From Acidovorax sp. Leaf78 (GTDB taxonomy: Bacteria > Pseudomonadota > Gammaproteobacteria > Burkholderiales > Burkholderiaceae_C): a DNA stretch of 64,000 nt. Shown one piece after another: positions 16,610 through 26,124 of the stretch (within the stretch, counting starts at the first letter, position 1; every line of letters starts with the position of its first letter). Under the pieces are notes generated by a model. The model was given only the letters and a program-made list of their open reading frames with translations. It did not search any database and had not been told where the DNA came from. The stretch lies in assembly GCF_001422735.1 (NCBI RefSeq), contig NZ_LMLZ01000025.1, positions 144,761-208,760 of the forward strand, in the 5' to 3' direction. The translations under genes were made by a program, and so were the position numbers.

Positions 16610-19009
16610 CTAGTTGCGAAACAGATCGAGGATGCGGTTTCGCTCTTCGGTCGGCGGTGGCGCGTGGGGGGCTGTACCAGCGGGCGATGCGGCAGACCGG
16701 TCATCCAGCCCCACATTCGCCACACCCGCATTGCGGGCGTACTCTTCATAGAACCACTCGCCGCCCACGTTCACGACACCCGGCGGCACTTTGGCCTCCA
16801 TCACCGGCACGCCTTTGAGCGCCCGTTCCATGAAGCTGATCCACACCGGCAGGCTCAAACCCCCACCGGTCTCGCGGCTGCCCAGGTTGCGTGGCGTGTC
16901 GTAGCCGATCCAGGTGACGGCCGCCACCGTGGGCTGATAGCCCGCGAACCACGCATCCACCGAGTCATTCGTCGTGCCGGTCTTGCCGTACAGGTCCGGA
17001 CGCTTGAGCGTGGCCTGCGCGCGGGCTGCCGTGCCAGAGCGTGTGACCTCCTGCAGCAAGCTGTTCATGATGAACGCATTGCGGGCATCGATGGCGCGGG
17101 GCTGCTCGCTGGTCTCGGGTGGCGTGGTTTCAGAGATCACGCGGCCCTTGTGGTCGGTCACTTTCGCGATCAGCCAGGGGTTCACGCGGTAGCCACCATT
17201 GGCGAACACCGAGTAAGCCGTCGCCATCTGAAGCGGCGTGACGGAGCCAGCGCCCAGGGCCATGGTCAGATAGGCCGGGTGCTTTTCCGCGTCGAAACCG
17301 AAGCGCGACACCCATTCCTGCGCGGTCTTGGGGCCGACAGCCTGCAGGATACGGATCGAGATCATGTTCTTGGACTTGGCCAAACCGGTGCGCATGCTCA
17401 TCGGGCCGTCATACTTGCCGTCGTAGTTCTTGGGCTCCCAGGGCTGGCCGCCCGTGGTGCCCGCGTCGAAGAACAGCGGTGCGTCGTTGATGACCGTGGC
17501 GGGCGTGAAACCTTTCTCCAGTGCGGCGGAGTAGATGAAGGGCTTGAAGCTCGAGCCTGGCTGGCGCCACGCCTGCGCGGCGTGGTTGAACTTGTTCTTG
17601 TCGAAGTCAAAGCCGCCGACCAAGGCGCGAATCGCACCGGTGCGAGGGTCCAGGGCCACCAAGGCGCCTTCCACTTCAGGAAGCTGCGTGATTTCCCAGG
17701 CATTCTTGGGCGTCTTCACCACGCGGATCACCGCGCCCCGGCGGATCTTGATGTTGGGCGGCGCCTTGTCGCTCAGGCCCGACTGGGCCGGTTTGAGGCC
17801 ATCGCCGGTGATCTCGAGCATGTCGCCGTTGGCGCGCGCTGCGACGATCTTGCGGGCCGACGCCTCCAGAACGACTGCCGACAGCACATCGCCGTTGTCG
17901 GGATGATTGGCCAGCGCATCGTCGATGGCGTCCTCCACATCCTGAGCACTGGCAGGCAAGGCGACAAACTTCTCCGGCCCGCGGTACTGCTGCCGGCGTT
18001 CGTAGTCCATGATGCCCCGGCGCAGCGAGGCATAGGCAGCCTCCTGCTCTGCAGCATTGAGGGTTGTGTACACATTCAGGCCGCGGGTGTAGGCCTCGTT
18101 GCCGTACTGCGTGAAGATGAGCTGGCGCGCCATTTCAGCCACGTATTCCGCGTGTACCCGGGTGGTGTCGGGGCCGGAGCGGATCTTGAGGTCTTCTTTC
18201 TTCGCGGCGATGGCTTCGTCGGCGGTGATGAAGCCGTTCTCCTGCATGCGCTCAATGATGTAGAGCTGCCGTGAGCGCGCACGTTTGGGGTTGCTGATCG
18301 GGTTGTAAGCGGACGGGGCTTTTGGCAGCCCTGCCAGCATCGCCGCTTCGGCAACGGATACTGATTTCAGTGGTTTGCCAAAATACGCCTCGGACGCTGC
18401 AGCAAAACCATATGCACGATTCCCCAGATAAATCTGGTTCATGTAAATCTCGAGAATCTGATCTTTGGTCAGTAAATGCTCAAGCTTGAACGTTAGTAAG
18501 ATTTCGTAAATTTTGCGTGTAAATGTTTTCTCTGAAGACAGATAAACATTTCGCGCTACCTGCATTGTGATAGTTGAGGCACCTTGGCTCTTCACACGCC
18601 CGAGGTTGGCCAAGCCTGCACGCACCACACCCTTGTAGTCGACGCCGCCATGTTGAAAGAAGCGTGTGTCCTCGATGGCCAGCACGGCGTCCTTCATGAC
18701 CGTGGGGATGTCCTGGATGGGCGTCAGGTTGCGGCGCTCTTCACCAAATTCTCCCAGCAAGGCACCTTCCGAAGAGTAGACCCGCAGGGGGAGCTTGGGC
18801 CGGTAGTCCGCAAGGTCGGAGATGTCGGGCAGGTTCGGGTAGGCCACGGCCAGCGCCACCGCGATGGTCAAGGCAAGCCCGAAAGCTCCGGCCAGCGCCA
18901 GCCCTGCGGTCCACGCGAAGGCAAGAAAGATCCAGCGAAGCCAAGTGGGGCGAGCGCGAGGGGCAGGGGAGTCCGACTTGTCGGAAGGCTTCGAGGGAGA
19001 GGGCGACAT
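16610..19009 (-). CDS. mrcA: Penicillin-binding protein 1A
   Basis: 799-aa bifunctional peptidoglycan synthase. A cytoplasmic N terminus and one membrane helix (about 25-52) precede the GT51 glycosyltransferase domain (EDTRFFQHGG, GASTITMQVARN, EIYMNQIYLG), a linker/OB-like region, and the transpeptidase domain with SSFKP (nucleophile Ser), SKN and KTGT. It is divergent from pilM, an order widespread in Gamma- and Betaproteobacteria. A patch encoding roughly residues 140-220 (about 18350-18590) is much AT-richer than the rest of the gene. Confidence 0.96.
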   Translation of the reverse strand: MSPSPSKPSDKSDSPAPRARPTWLRWIFLAFAWTAGLALAGAFGLALTIAVALAVAYPNLPDISDLADYRPKLPLRVYSSEGALLGEFGEERRNLTPIQDIPTVMKDAVLAIEDTRFFQHGGVDYKGVVRAGLANLGRVKSQGASTITMQVARNVYLSSEKTFTRKIYEILLTFKLEHLLTKDQILEIYMNQIYLGNRAYGFAAASEAYFGKPLKSVSVAEAAMLAGLPKAPSAYNPISNPKRARSRQLYIIERMQENGFITADEAIAAKKEDLKIRSGPDTTRVHAEYVAEMARQLIFTQYGNEAYTRGLNVYTTLNAAEQEAAYASLRRGIMDYERRQQYRGPEKFVALPASAQDVEDAIDDALANHPDNGDVLSAVVLEASARKIVAARANGDMLEITGDGLKPAQSGLSDKAPPNIKIRRGAVIRVVKTPKNAWEITQLPEVEGALVALDPRTGAIRALVGGFDFDKNKFNHAAQAWRQPGSSFKPFIYSAALEKGFTPATVINDAPLFFDAGTTGGQPWEPKNYDGKYDGPMSMRTGLAKSKNMISIRILQAVGPKTAQEWVSRFGFDAEKHPAYLTMALGAGSVTPLQMATAYSVFANGGYRVNPWLIAKVTDHKGRVISETTPPETSEQPRAIDARNAFIMNSLLQEVTRSGTAARAQATLKRPDLYGKTGTTNDSVDAWFAGYQPTVAAVTWIGYDTPRNLGSRETGGGLSLPVWISFMERALKGVPVMEAKVPPGVVNVGGEWFYEEYARNAGVANVGLDDRSAASPAGTAPHAPPPTEERNRILDLFRN

Positions 19010-19277
19010 ATCGCTCCGGAGAGGTAAGACCGTCCATTATAAAAAATGCAGCTCCTGTAGGGCGAAATCCTCTGCCCCTGTCGTCTCGTCGCCCGCCGAA
19101 AGGTGGGACGCTGCCGCTGAACGGTGTTGCGCAACCACCAAAAATCGTCTGCTTTTGGCAACGCTTGAGGAACGTTACAGGGGGAAAAATCTTTGCTGGA
19201 GAAGTACCTTACTGATAGCATTCATGTGAAGTGTTAAGTTTTGTTGCCTCATTTTGGCAAGTTACAGGGGACCAATC

Positions 19278-20357
19278 TTGAGCTCAATGGGGTCTTTGTT
19301 CAATCGCCAGTCGGCGCCGCTGCTGGGAATCGACATCAGCTCGTCCAGCGTCAAGCTCGTGGAGCTTGCGCGCGACAAGTCCGGCGCGCTGGTTCTGGAG
19401 CGCTGCGCAATCGAGCCGCTGGAGCGCGGCTGGATCAGCGACGGAAACATCGAAAAGTTCGATGAGGTGGCTGACGCGTTGCGCCGTCTGGTGAAGAAAA
19501 GCGGCACGCGGACCAAAAACGTGGCCCTGGCACTGCCTCCGTCGGCTGTCATTACAAAAAAGATCACGTTGCCCGGGGGAATGACTGAGCAAGAACTTGA
19601 GGTTCAGGTTGAATCGGAGGCCAACCAATACATCCCTTTTTCTCTAGACGAGGTCAGTCTGGATTTTTGTGTCATAGGACCAAGTAAAAGCGCGCCTGGT
19701 GATGTGGAAGTGCTGATTGCCGCATCACGCCGCGAAAAAGTACAAGACCGCCAGGGACTGGCAGAGGCTGCGGGTCTGAAGCCGATAGTTGTTGATATTG
19801 AGTCTCACGCATCGCGCTTGGCTGCGGGGCGATTGATAGAGAGCTTGCCCAATAAAGGAGTGGACTCTATTGTGGCTCTCTTTGAGGTGGGCGCACTCAC
19901 AACCAGTATGCAAGTGATCCGTAACGAAGAGGTCCTTTATGACCGAGATCAAGCATTTGGTGGGGCTCAATTAACACAACTAATCGTGCGCCAATACGGA
20001 TTTTCGCTGGAAGAGGCTGAAAGCAAAAAACGAAGCGGCGACTTGCCCGAAGACTATCAGGCTGCAGTACTGCGTCCGTTTGTGGATAGCATGGCTCAAG
20101 AAATAAGCAGAGCGCTGCAATTTTTCTTCACCAGCACCCCCCACAACCGTGTCGATCACATCATGCTTGCTGGGGGATCGGCGCCGTTGCCAGGACTAAC
20201 TGAAGCGGTAACTCAACAAACCGGGTTTGCCTGCACTACAGTGAATCCGTTTGACGGCATGGAAATTGGAAGTTCCGTTCGATTGAAGAAAATGGTACGT
20301 GAAGCGCCTTCCTATCTGACTTCTTGTGGCTTAGCAATGCGGAGATTTTTGCAGTGA
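19278..20357 (+). CDS. pilM: Type IV pilus inner-membrane assembly protein PilM
   Basis: 359-aa actin-like cytoplasmic ATP-binding protein that anchors the PilN/PilO alignment subcomplex. The phosphate-binding motif GIDISSSSVKLVEL is near the N terminus. The TTG at 19278 is preceded by AGGGG at 7 nt and gives an N terminus (M-S-S-MGSLF) like its relatives; the ATG at 19287 is the alternative. The first third has normal GC-rich codon use, while from about 19640 the gene becomes AT-richer. Its TGA overlaps the GTG start of pilN. Confidence 0.93.
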   Translation: MSSMGSLFNRQSAPLLGIDISSSSVKLVELARDKSGALVLERCAIEPLERGWISDGNIEKFDEVADALRRLVKKSGTRTKNVALALPPSAVITKKITLPGGMTEQELEVQVESEANQYIPFSLDEVSLDFCVIGPSKSAPGDVEVLIAASRREKVQDRQGLAEAAGLKPIVVDIESHASRLAAGRLIESLPNKGVDSIVALFEVGALTTSMQVIRNEEVLYDRDQAFGGAQLTQLIVRQYGFSLEEAESKKRSGDLPEDYQAAVLRPFVDSMAQEISRALQFFFTSTPHNRVDHIMLAGGSAPLPGLTEAVTQQTGFACTTVNPFDGMEIGSSVRLKKMVREAPSYLTSCGLAMRRFLQ

Positions 20358-20962
20358 TTCTCATCAATCTTCTACCTCATCGTGAAGCAGCTCGCAAGCG
20401 TCGTAAAGAGATTTTTCAGGCGACGATGTTTGGGTCGTTTCTAATTGGCTTGGTAATTGCCGGTGCTATTTATTGGTGGTTTCAAATGATGATCACCACG
20501 CAGCAAGAAAAAAATAATTTTCTTCAGGGCGAGATCAAGATTTTAGAAGATCAGATAAAAGAAATTGCCACCATTGAAGATGAGATCGCAGCATTAAAAG
20601 CACGGCAGAAGGCAGTTGAAGACCTTCAATCTGATCGCAACTTGCCAGTGCATTTGCTCAACGAGTTGGTGAAACAGATTCCTGAGGGTGTCTATATCAA
20701 CAATATCAAGCAAACTGAAAGTGTCATCTCTATGCAAGGGGTTGCTCAGTCTAACGAACGAGTTTCGGAGATGTTGCGAAATTTGACTGACAACACCCCA
20801 TGGCTGTCCAAGCCGGAGTTGGTTGATATTGTGGCAGGTAATATTCCTTTGACTCAAAAGGACTTGCGGAGAGTAGCAAATTTCAATTTGCGTTTTCGGT
20901 TAATGCGCACGGCTGATGTCAAAGGAGCGAGTGCTCCTGCCAGTGCTTCGCAGGGAAAATAA
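20354..20962 (+). CDS. pilN: Type IV pilus biogenesis protein PilN
   Basis: 202-aa bitopic inner-membrane protein. The start is a GTG at 20354 overlapping the pilM stop (GTGA) and gives VILINLLPHREAARKRRKE, whose INLLPHRE segment is the conserved PilM-binding N terminus. A membrane helix follows near residues 25-46, then a coiled coil (about 50-100) and a ferredoxin-like periplasmic domain. Base composition is distinctly AT-rich compared with flanking chromosomal genes. Confidence 0.93.
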   Translation: MILINLLPHREAARKRRKEIFQATMFGSFLIGLVIAGAIYWWFQMMITTQQEKNNFLQGEIKILEDQIKEIATIEDEIAALKARQKAVEDLQSDRNLPVHLLNELVKQIPEGVYINNIKQTESVISMQGVAQSNERVSEMLRNLTDNTPWLSKPELVDIVAGNIPLTQKDLRRVANFNLRFRLMRTADVKGASAPASASQGK

Positions 20963-20963
20963 A

Positions 20964-21647
20964 ATGGCTAAAAAATCAACAAAGCAGATTGATTTCGTTG
21001 CCGCGCAAGATGTCATTGCCAGACAGTTTAGAAATCTCGATGCTAAGGATCCTTCGCTGTGGCCAGTTGCCCCGAAAGTCCTCTTGTGTGTTTTGATAGC
21101 GACCGCAGTTGCCGTTGTGTCTTGGTTTGCAAAAATCAAAGAATATGAGGAAGAGTTGCAGGCGGAGGTGGCTAAAGAGCAATCGTTAAGAGCTGATTAT
21201 CAAACAAAATTGGTTAAGGCTGTTAGTTTAGATGCTCTTAAGCGACAGCGTGAACAAGTTCAGCAGTATGTAATTCAACTCGAGAAGCAACTGCCAAGTA
21301 AAGCTGAAATGGCTGCGCTGCTTTCGGATATTAATCAAGCTGGCTTGGGGAGAAGTTTGCAGTTCGACTTGTTTCGCCCTGGAGCTGTTGTAGTGAAAGA
21401 GTATTATGCGGAACTTCCTATTGATGTGAAAGTCACGGGAAAGTATCACGATATGGGAGCATTTGCCGCTGATATCGCCCAATTGTCCCGTATTGTCACT
21501 CTTAACAACATTTCGATCGCCCCAATTCCTAAGGATGCAGGCAAAGATGCGGGAATGCTTACCATGAATGCAACCGCACGTACATTTCGATATCTTGATA
21601 ATGAAGAAATTCAAATCCAAAGAAAAGCAGGAGGATCTAAGAAATGA
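20964..21647 (+). CDS. pilO: Type IV pilus biogenesis protein PilO
   Basis: 227-aa bitopic inner-membrane partner of PilN. A short cytoplasmic N terminus precedes a membrane helix near 34-52, then a coiled coil and a periplasmic domain (for example FRPGAVVVKEYYAELPIDVKV). AGGGA lies before the ATG at 20964. The stop overlaps pilP (ATGA). With PilN it forms the periplasmic alignment ring linking PilM to PilP and PilQ. Confidence 0.93.
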   Translation: MAKKSTKQIDFVAAQDVIARQFRNLDAKDPSLWPVAPKVLLCVLIATAVAVVSWFAKIKEYEEELQAEVAKEQSLRADYQTKLVKAVSLDALKRQREQVQQYVIQLEKQLPSKAEMAALLSDINQAGLGRSLQFDLFRPGAVVVKEYYAELPIDVKVTGKYHDMGAFAADIAQLSRIVTLNNISIAPIPKDAGKDAGMLTMNATARTFRYLDNEEIQIQRKAGGSKK

Positions 21648-22183
21648 GATATCCCCGGGTGCTTTTCTTGTTTTGTACTCTATTTTTAGGGAGTTGCGGT
21701 TTCTCACAGGACGATGATCTTCGGCTGTGGATGGAAGAGTTACGCGCAACAACAAAACCCCGCGTGACTCCTTTAAGTGAGCCTAAACAGTTTCAGCCAC
21801 AAGCTTATACTATGGAGGCTGGGGTGGAGCCCTTTAATGCGGTCAAATTGACCCAGGCTTTGCGTAAAGACTCCAGTCAACTTGCATCTAACGCGGCGCT
21901 CATTGCTCCAGAGATGGCTAGACGGAAAGAGCCACTTGAAGCCTATCCACTCGACGTAATGACAATGGTCGGTAGCCTGGATAAAAAAGGTACGCCAACA
22001 GCTTTGCTGAAAGTCGACACCCTTTTATATCAAGTACGCGTTGGAAACTACATCGGCCAGAATTATGGGAAAATAATTCGCGTATCGGAAAGTTCAATTC
22101 AACTGCGGGAAATCGTGCAGGATGCTACAGGTGATTGGGTTGAGCGTACGACGTCCTTGGATCTGCAAGAGGTTAAGAAATGA
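21644..22183 (+). CDS. pilP: Type IV pilus pilotin-like lipoprotein PilP
   Basis: 179-aa lipoprotein with signal peptide and lipobox LGSC (Cys near residue 18), an unstructured linker, and the C-terminal beta-sandwich that binds the PilQ N0 domain (LLKVDTLLYQVRVGNYIGQNYG region). It overlaps both neighbours by 4 bp. Confidence 0.93.
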   Translation: MRYPRVLFLFCTLFLGSCGFSQDDDLRLWMEELRATTKPRVTPLSEPKQFQPQAYTMEAGVEPFNAVKLTQALRKDSSQLASNAALIAPEMARRKEPLEAYPLDVMTMVGSLDKKGTPTALLKVDTLLYQVRVGNYIGQNYGKIIRVSESSIQLREIVQDATGDWVERTTSLDLQEVKK

Positions 22184-24324
22184 AAAATTCTAAAGTATGT
22201 AGCTCTAAAATCTGGAGCTTCTTCGCTGGAGCCTCTTTGGCTGTATTGGTCCCGGTAAGTGCGTATGCCCAGGGTGTTCTGGAATCTGTTGTCAGCAGTG
22301 TTCAAAATGGCGTAGACGTCGTTCGCATTGATTTCGGGCAGCCATTGGCAGAGCTGCCTCGAGGTTTTGCTGTTCAAACACCGCCGCGTGTTGCGTTGGA
22401 TTTTCCCGGGACCGTTAATGGTAGCGGCAAAAATATCTTTGAAATTAATCAAGGTAATGTCAGATCGGTGAACATCGTGCAAGCTGGCGATTTGTCCAGA
22501 ATTGTGCTTAATCTAAAGCAAGCGACTTCCTATCAAGCGGAAATTCAGGGGAAGTCACTGTTTATCTCATTAGGATCAAGCGGTTCGATTGCCAGCGCGG
22601 CAGCCAAGGGGGTACCCTCCACACAGACATTTGCTGATGTGGGAAGTTCTGATGTGCAAGTTCTACGCGATATTGATTTTCGTCGGGGTGCGGATGGCTC
22701 CGGTAGAGTTATAGTAACGCTACCGTCTAGTCAGGTAGGTGTAGATGTTCAGCAGCAGGGAAAAGGACTCGTTGTTGACTTTCTAAAGTCTTCGCTGCCA
22801 GAGGGCCTTCGTAGAAATTTAGATGTTGCTGATTTTGGAACTCCAGTCCAAACGGTAAAAACGACGCAACAGGGTGAGCGAGTGCGAATGGTTATTGACC
22901 CTGTCGGTGATTGGGAGCACAGCGCATATCAGAGTGATAGCCAGTTTGTTGTCGAGATTCGTCAGAAAAAAATAGACCTGAACAAACTGACGCAGGGGCC
23001 AGGGTATAGCGGTGAAAAGTTATCACTCAATTTTCAAAATATTGAAGTTCGTTCATTGCTTCAAGTTATCGCTGACTTTACGAATTTCAATATTGTGACT
23101 TCAGATACGGTCACCGGATCGCTGACGCTGCGCTTGAAAGACGTGCCTTGGGATCAAGCGCTGCAGATAATTATGGAGGCGAAAGGTCTGGGTATGCGCA
23201 AAACCGGTACTGTTTTGTGGATTGCCCCAAAGGATGAAATTGATGATCGTTTGAGAAAAGATTATGAGGCTGTTCAAGCGATTCAAAAGCTCGAACCGTT
23301 GCGAACTCAAGCCTTTCAGATGAATTATGCTAAGGCGGCTGATATGGTTAATCAGCTTACAACATCCAGTGGCGGTGCCAGTGGCACAAGTAACAGATTT
23401 TTGTCAGAGCGCGGCAGCGCTATTGCAGAGCCCAGAACCAACCAGCTGTTTGTTACTGATACTGGTGGCAAGCTGGAAGAAGTGCGCAAACTGTTGTCTA
23501 CGCTGGATGTGGCTGTGCGGCAGGTGATGATTGAAGCCCGAATCGTCGAGGCGTCTGACACCTTTGGGCGCTCGCTTGGAGTCAGATTAGGCGCCACCGA
23601 TTTGCGCGCCAATCGAGGGGGGACTGGTGGCTACGCTCTCGGAGGGGGTAATAGTTTGGCTTTCGGTACAAGTTATAACAATGCAGTCGCTTCAACCGGA
23701 GCGGGCGGATCTACCAACACTTTGGGTAACTTCGTGAATCTTCCCGCTCAGGCTCAAGGGGGGTTTGATCCTGCCAGCTTTGCGATCTCCATCTTTAACT
23801 CCGCCGCGAATAGATTTCTCAACTTGGAGATTTCTGCAATGGAGGCAGATGGCAAAGGAAAGATTGTTTCGAGTCCGCGTGTAGTTACAGCTGATCAAAC
23901 CAAAGCCTCCATTGAGCAAGGAACTGAGTTTCCTTATCCTGTAACCGCTCCCAATGGCGGAACTGTTATCGCCTTCAAGAAGGCAGTACTCAAGTTGGAA
24001 GTGCAGCCTCAAATTACTCCTGAAGGGAACATCATTCTTGATTTGGACGTGAATAAGGATAGTCCGGGGGAAATTCTTCTCAATGTCCGTGCTATCAATA
24101 CCAAGCATATCAAGACTCAGGTCCTGGTAGAAAACGGTGGAACTGTAGTTATCGGCGGTATTTTCGAGTTGTTCGAAGACGAGTCTGAGGCGAAAGTTCC
24201 ACTCTTAGGTGATATTCCTGGTGTTGGGAATCTCTTCAAGACCAAAACCAAACAAGCCAATAAGCAAGAAATGTTGATCTTTATCACCCCTAAGATTTTG
24301 ACTGAGCGGACCGCTGCTCGGTAA
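22180..24324 (+). CDS. pilQ: Type IV pilus secretin PilQ
   Basis: 714-aa outer-membrane secretin through which the pilus exits. The signal peptide ends near AYAQG (residue about 30). Two AMIN peptidoglycan-binding domains (roughly 32-140 and 160-270) precede the N0/STN domain (about 290-360), an N1 domain, and the secretin barrel (about 440-710), with VPLLGDIPGVGNLFKTK and EMLIFITPKIL at the end. It closes pilMNOPQ. In relatives aroK follows, but here the next gene is a lipoprotein of unknown function. Confidence 0.95.
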   Translation: MKNSKVCSSKIWSFFAGASLAVLVPVSAYAQGVLESVVSSVQNGVDVVRIDFGQPLAELPRGFAVQTPPRVALDFPGTVNGSGKNIFEINQGNVRSVNIVQAGDLSRIVLNLKQATSYQAEIQGKSLFISLGSSGSIASAAAKGVPSTQTFADVGSSDVQVLRDIDFRRGADGSGRVIVTLPSSQVGVDVQQQGKGLVVDFLKSSLPEGLRRNLDVADFGTPVQTVKTTQQGERVRMVIDPVGDWEHSAYQSDSQFVVEIRQKKIDLNKLTQGPGYSGEKLSLNFQNIEVRSLLQVIADFTNFNIVTSDTVTGSLTLRLKDVPWDQALQIIMEAKGLGMRKTGTVLWIAPKDEIDDRLRKDYEAVQAIQKLEPLRTQAFQMNYAKAADMVNQLTTSSGGASGTSNRFLSERGSAIAEPRTNQLFVTDTGGKLEEVRKLLSTLDVAVRQVMIEARIVEASDTFGRSLGVRLGATDLRANRGGTGGYALGGGNSLAFGTSYNNAVASTGAGGSTNTLGNFVNLPAQAQGGFDPASFAISIFNSAANRFLNLEISAMEADGKGKIVSSPRVVTADQTKASIEQGTEFPYPVTAPNGGTVIAFKKAVLKLEVQPQITPEGNIILDLDVNKDSPGEILLNVRAINTKHIKTQVLVENGGTVVIGGIFELFEDESEAKVPLLGDIPGVGNLFKTKTKQANKQEMLIFITPKILTERTAAR

Positions 24325-24351
24325 TTTATAATTAATGAACAGGAAAAACAA

Positions 24352-25920
24352 ATGTTGAAATTTTATAAATTATCTACAATTTTGCTGGCATCATTTGCCG
24401 CTTCATGTGGTGGCGGAGGGGGTAGTCCAGGTACAACTACTGAGCCTTACAGTATTTCACTTCGTGCAGATAAAGTTCAGTTGCCATTGAATATTGCCGG
24501 TGCCCGCCCAGGCATAGGAGTTTCCTCGCCCTATACCACAACGCTTTATGTGGAAGCACGTAAGGGTAGTGTTGCTATCCCTGGAGGTACTGCTGAAGTA
24601 TTTGGCTGCAATATATCGGGTGGCTTGAGTTCAGGATCTCTATATTACCTCGATGGTAAAGCCGAGCACGAAACTGACGTAACTGTAGGCGGAGTAACGA
24701 CCAAAGTCCCCAACGCCTATCGAAGTATTTCGCTTGCGTCCAACTCCGGTGGTAATTCTTTTCATTTCCATTCTGGAAATCAGGCGGGGCCGGTTCAAAT
24801 TACTTGCTCCATTACTGATCCAAGTGCTAATCGGGTTGTATCTACAGCTGTAGATATCGTCGTTGGGGCTGCAACTGGTAAGGCTTCTAGTATCAAGGGT
24901 GTTGCAGAATTCCCTGTCCTTGGGGTCCAAAGCAATACTGCGAATCTGCGCACTAGCACTGCGATCAATGGTTATGTGTTGGATGATGCAAATCAGCCGG
25001 TACCAGTGTCGTCGAAGGCTAATTTGCAGGTGGCGATCATATCGGGCGGCGCGTCTAATGGCGCTCGGTTGCTCTCGGGATCGCAGAGCGGCAGCGTACT
25101 GCAAGTAAGTACGATTGGTGGAGTTGGGTTGTTTTCACTAGCAAGCGGCACTAGTGTAGGAACTATATTGTTGGAAATGACTACTGATCGGGCAGATAAT
25201 GATGTAACCAATGGGATACAGGACCCCATTGTTCAGCTTTATCCAGTTGCTGTAGATTCGGGCGTAGTAGCTGGCACACCTGCTCCGGCGTTGACGCTTG
25301 TTGCCGCGACCCCACCAGCGGGTACAAACGGTCTGCCCTACAGTTATGCGTTTAGTGCGACAGGAGGTGTTGCACCATATACATGGACAGCTTTGGGCGG
25401 CATTCCAGAAGGCCTGACTCTCAGTGCCAATGGTATCTTGAGTGGCACGCCTGCGGTTAAACAAGTGGGTACGTTTCAAATTGCGGTGCGACTCACTGAT
25501 AGCCAAGGTAGCTCCATTACCGGCAACTTCCCGTTGGTGATTGCGGCCAATGCGGCGGTGGACCCGGCAAACAATGTGCTGTCTATTACTAACAGTGGTT
25601 GCGGCTCTGATCTGTGTATCTTGCCAGTTAGTAATCCAGCTGCCGTAGCGCCTGTCAACGGTATTCATTACCAATATGCTCTGACTGTGACTGGTCCTGG
25701 GACAGGTGGCGCTGTATGGACAGCTACTGGACTGCCGACGTGGTTGAGTCTTTCTGCAGACGGCATTCTGACCATCACTTACACTGCTACGCAAACTGTG
25801 CCCAAGCTCGAGGATTGTAAGAGTGCGGCGTTTACGATCAATGCAAACCGCGGCGGGCAGACTGCCACACGCAGGGTTTTGATGTCTTTCGGCACTGGAG
25901 CAGGTACTTGCCGGGCATAA
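24352..25920 (+). CDS. Putative lipoprotein with He_PIG (immunoglobulin-like) domains
   Basis: 522-aa exported protein of unknown function. The signal peptide has lipobox AASC (Cys near 19) followed by a Gly-rich spacer (GGGGGSPG). Residues about 320-400 form a clear He_PIG repeat: GLPYSYAFSATGGVAPYTW, then IPEGLTLSANGILSGTP and a C-terminal LTDSQGSS strand. A second, weaker unit starts near 440. The N-terminal 300 residues are beta-rich and unassigned. It starts 27 bp after pilQ, shares the operon's low GC, and ends at a strong terminator, so it is probably cotranscribed with pilQ. It occupies the usual place of aroK. A link to pili or adhesion is inference. Confidence 0.75.
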   Translation: MLKFYKLSTILLASFAASCGGGGGSPGTTTEPYSISLRADKVQLPLNIAGARPGIGVSSPYTTTLYVEARKGSVAIPGGTAEVFGCNISGGLSSGSLYYLDGKAEHETDVTVGGVTTKVPNAYRSISLASNSGGNSFHFHSGNQAGPVQITCSITDPSANRVVSTAVDIVVGAATGKASSIKGVAEFPVLGVQSNTANLRTSTAINGYVLDDANQPVPVSSKANLQVAIISGGASNGARLLSGSQSGSVLQVSTIGGVGLFSLASGTSVGTILLEMTTDRADNDVTNGIQDPIVQLYPVAVDSGVVAGTPAPALTLVAATPPAGTNGLPYSYAFSATGGVAPYTWTALGGIPEGLTLSANGILSGTPAVKQVGTFQIAVRLTDSQGSSITGNFPLVIAANAAVDPANNVLSITNSGCGSDLCILPVSNPAAVAPVNGIHYQYALTVTGPGTGGAVWTATGLPTWLSLSADGILTITYTATQTVPKLEDCKSAAFTINANRGGQTATRRVLMSFGTGAGTCRA

Positions 25921-25974
25921 ATGCCACAGCTTAATAGAGAGAGGGAGGGGGGGTCTATCCTCTCACCAAATCAG

Positions 25975-25999
25975 TCCCCGGCTTGCCGGGGATTTTTTT
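25975..25999 (+). terminator. Rho-independent terminator ending the pil operon
   Basis: TCCCCGGC/GCCGGGGA stem with a TT loop followed by seven Ts. It isolates aroB from the pil-lipoprotein transcript. Confidence 0.9.
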
Positions 26000-26124
26000 G
26001 ACCTATCACCTGATTTACCCCGAACGTGCCTTCGTAAAATGCACTGGCGGCGGGATGGAGTTCCAGCGGCTAGACCGGATTTCGGCACCCCTATGTAGCG
26101 ACTCTACTTTGCAATGATCGAGAT

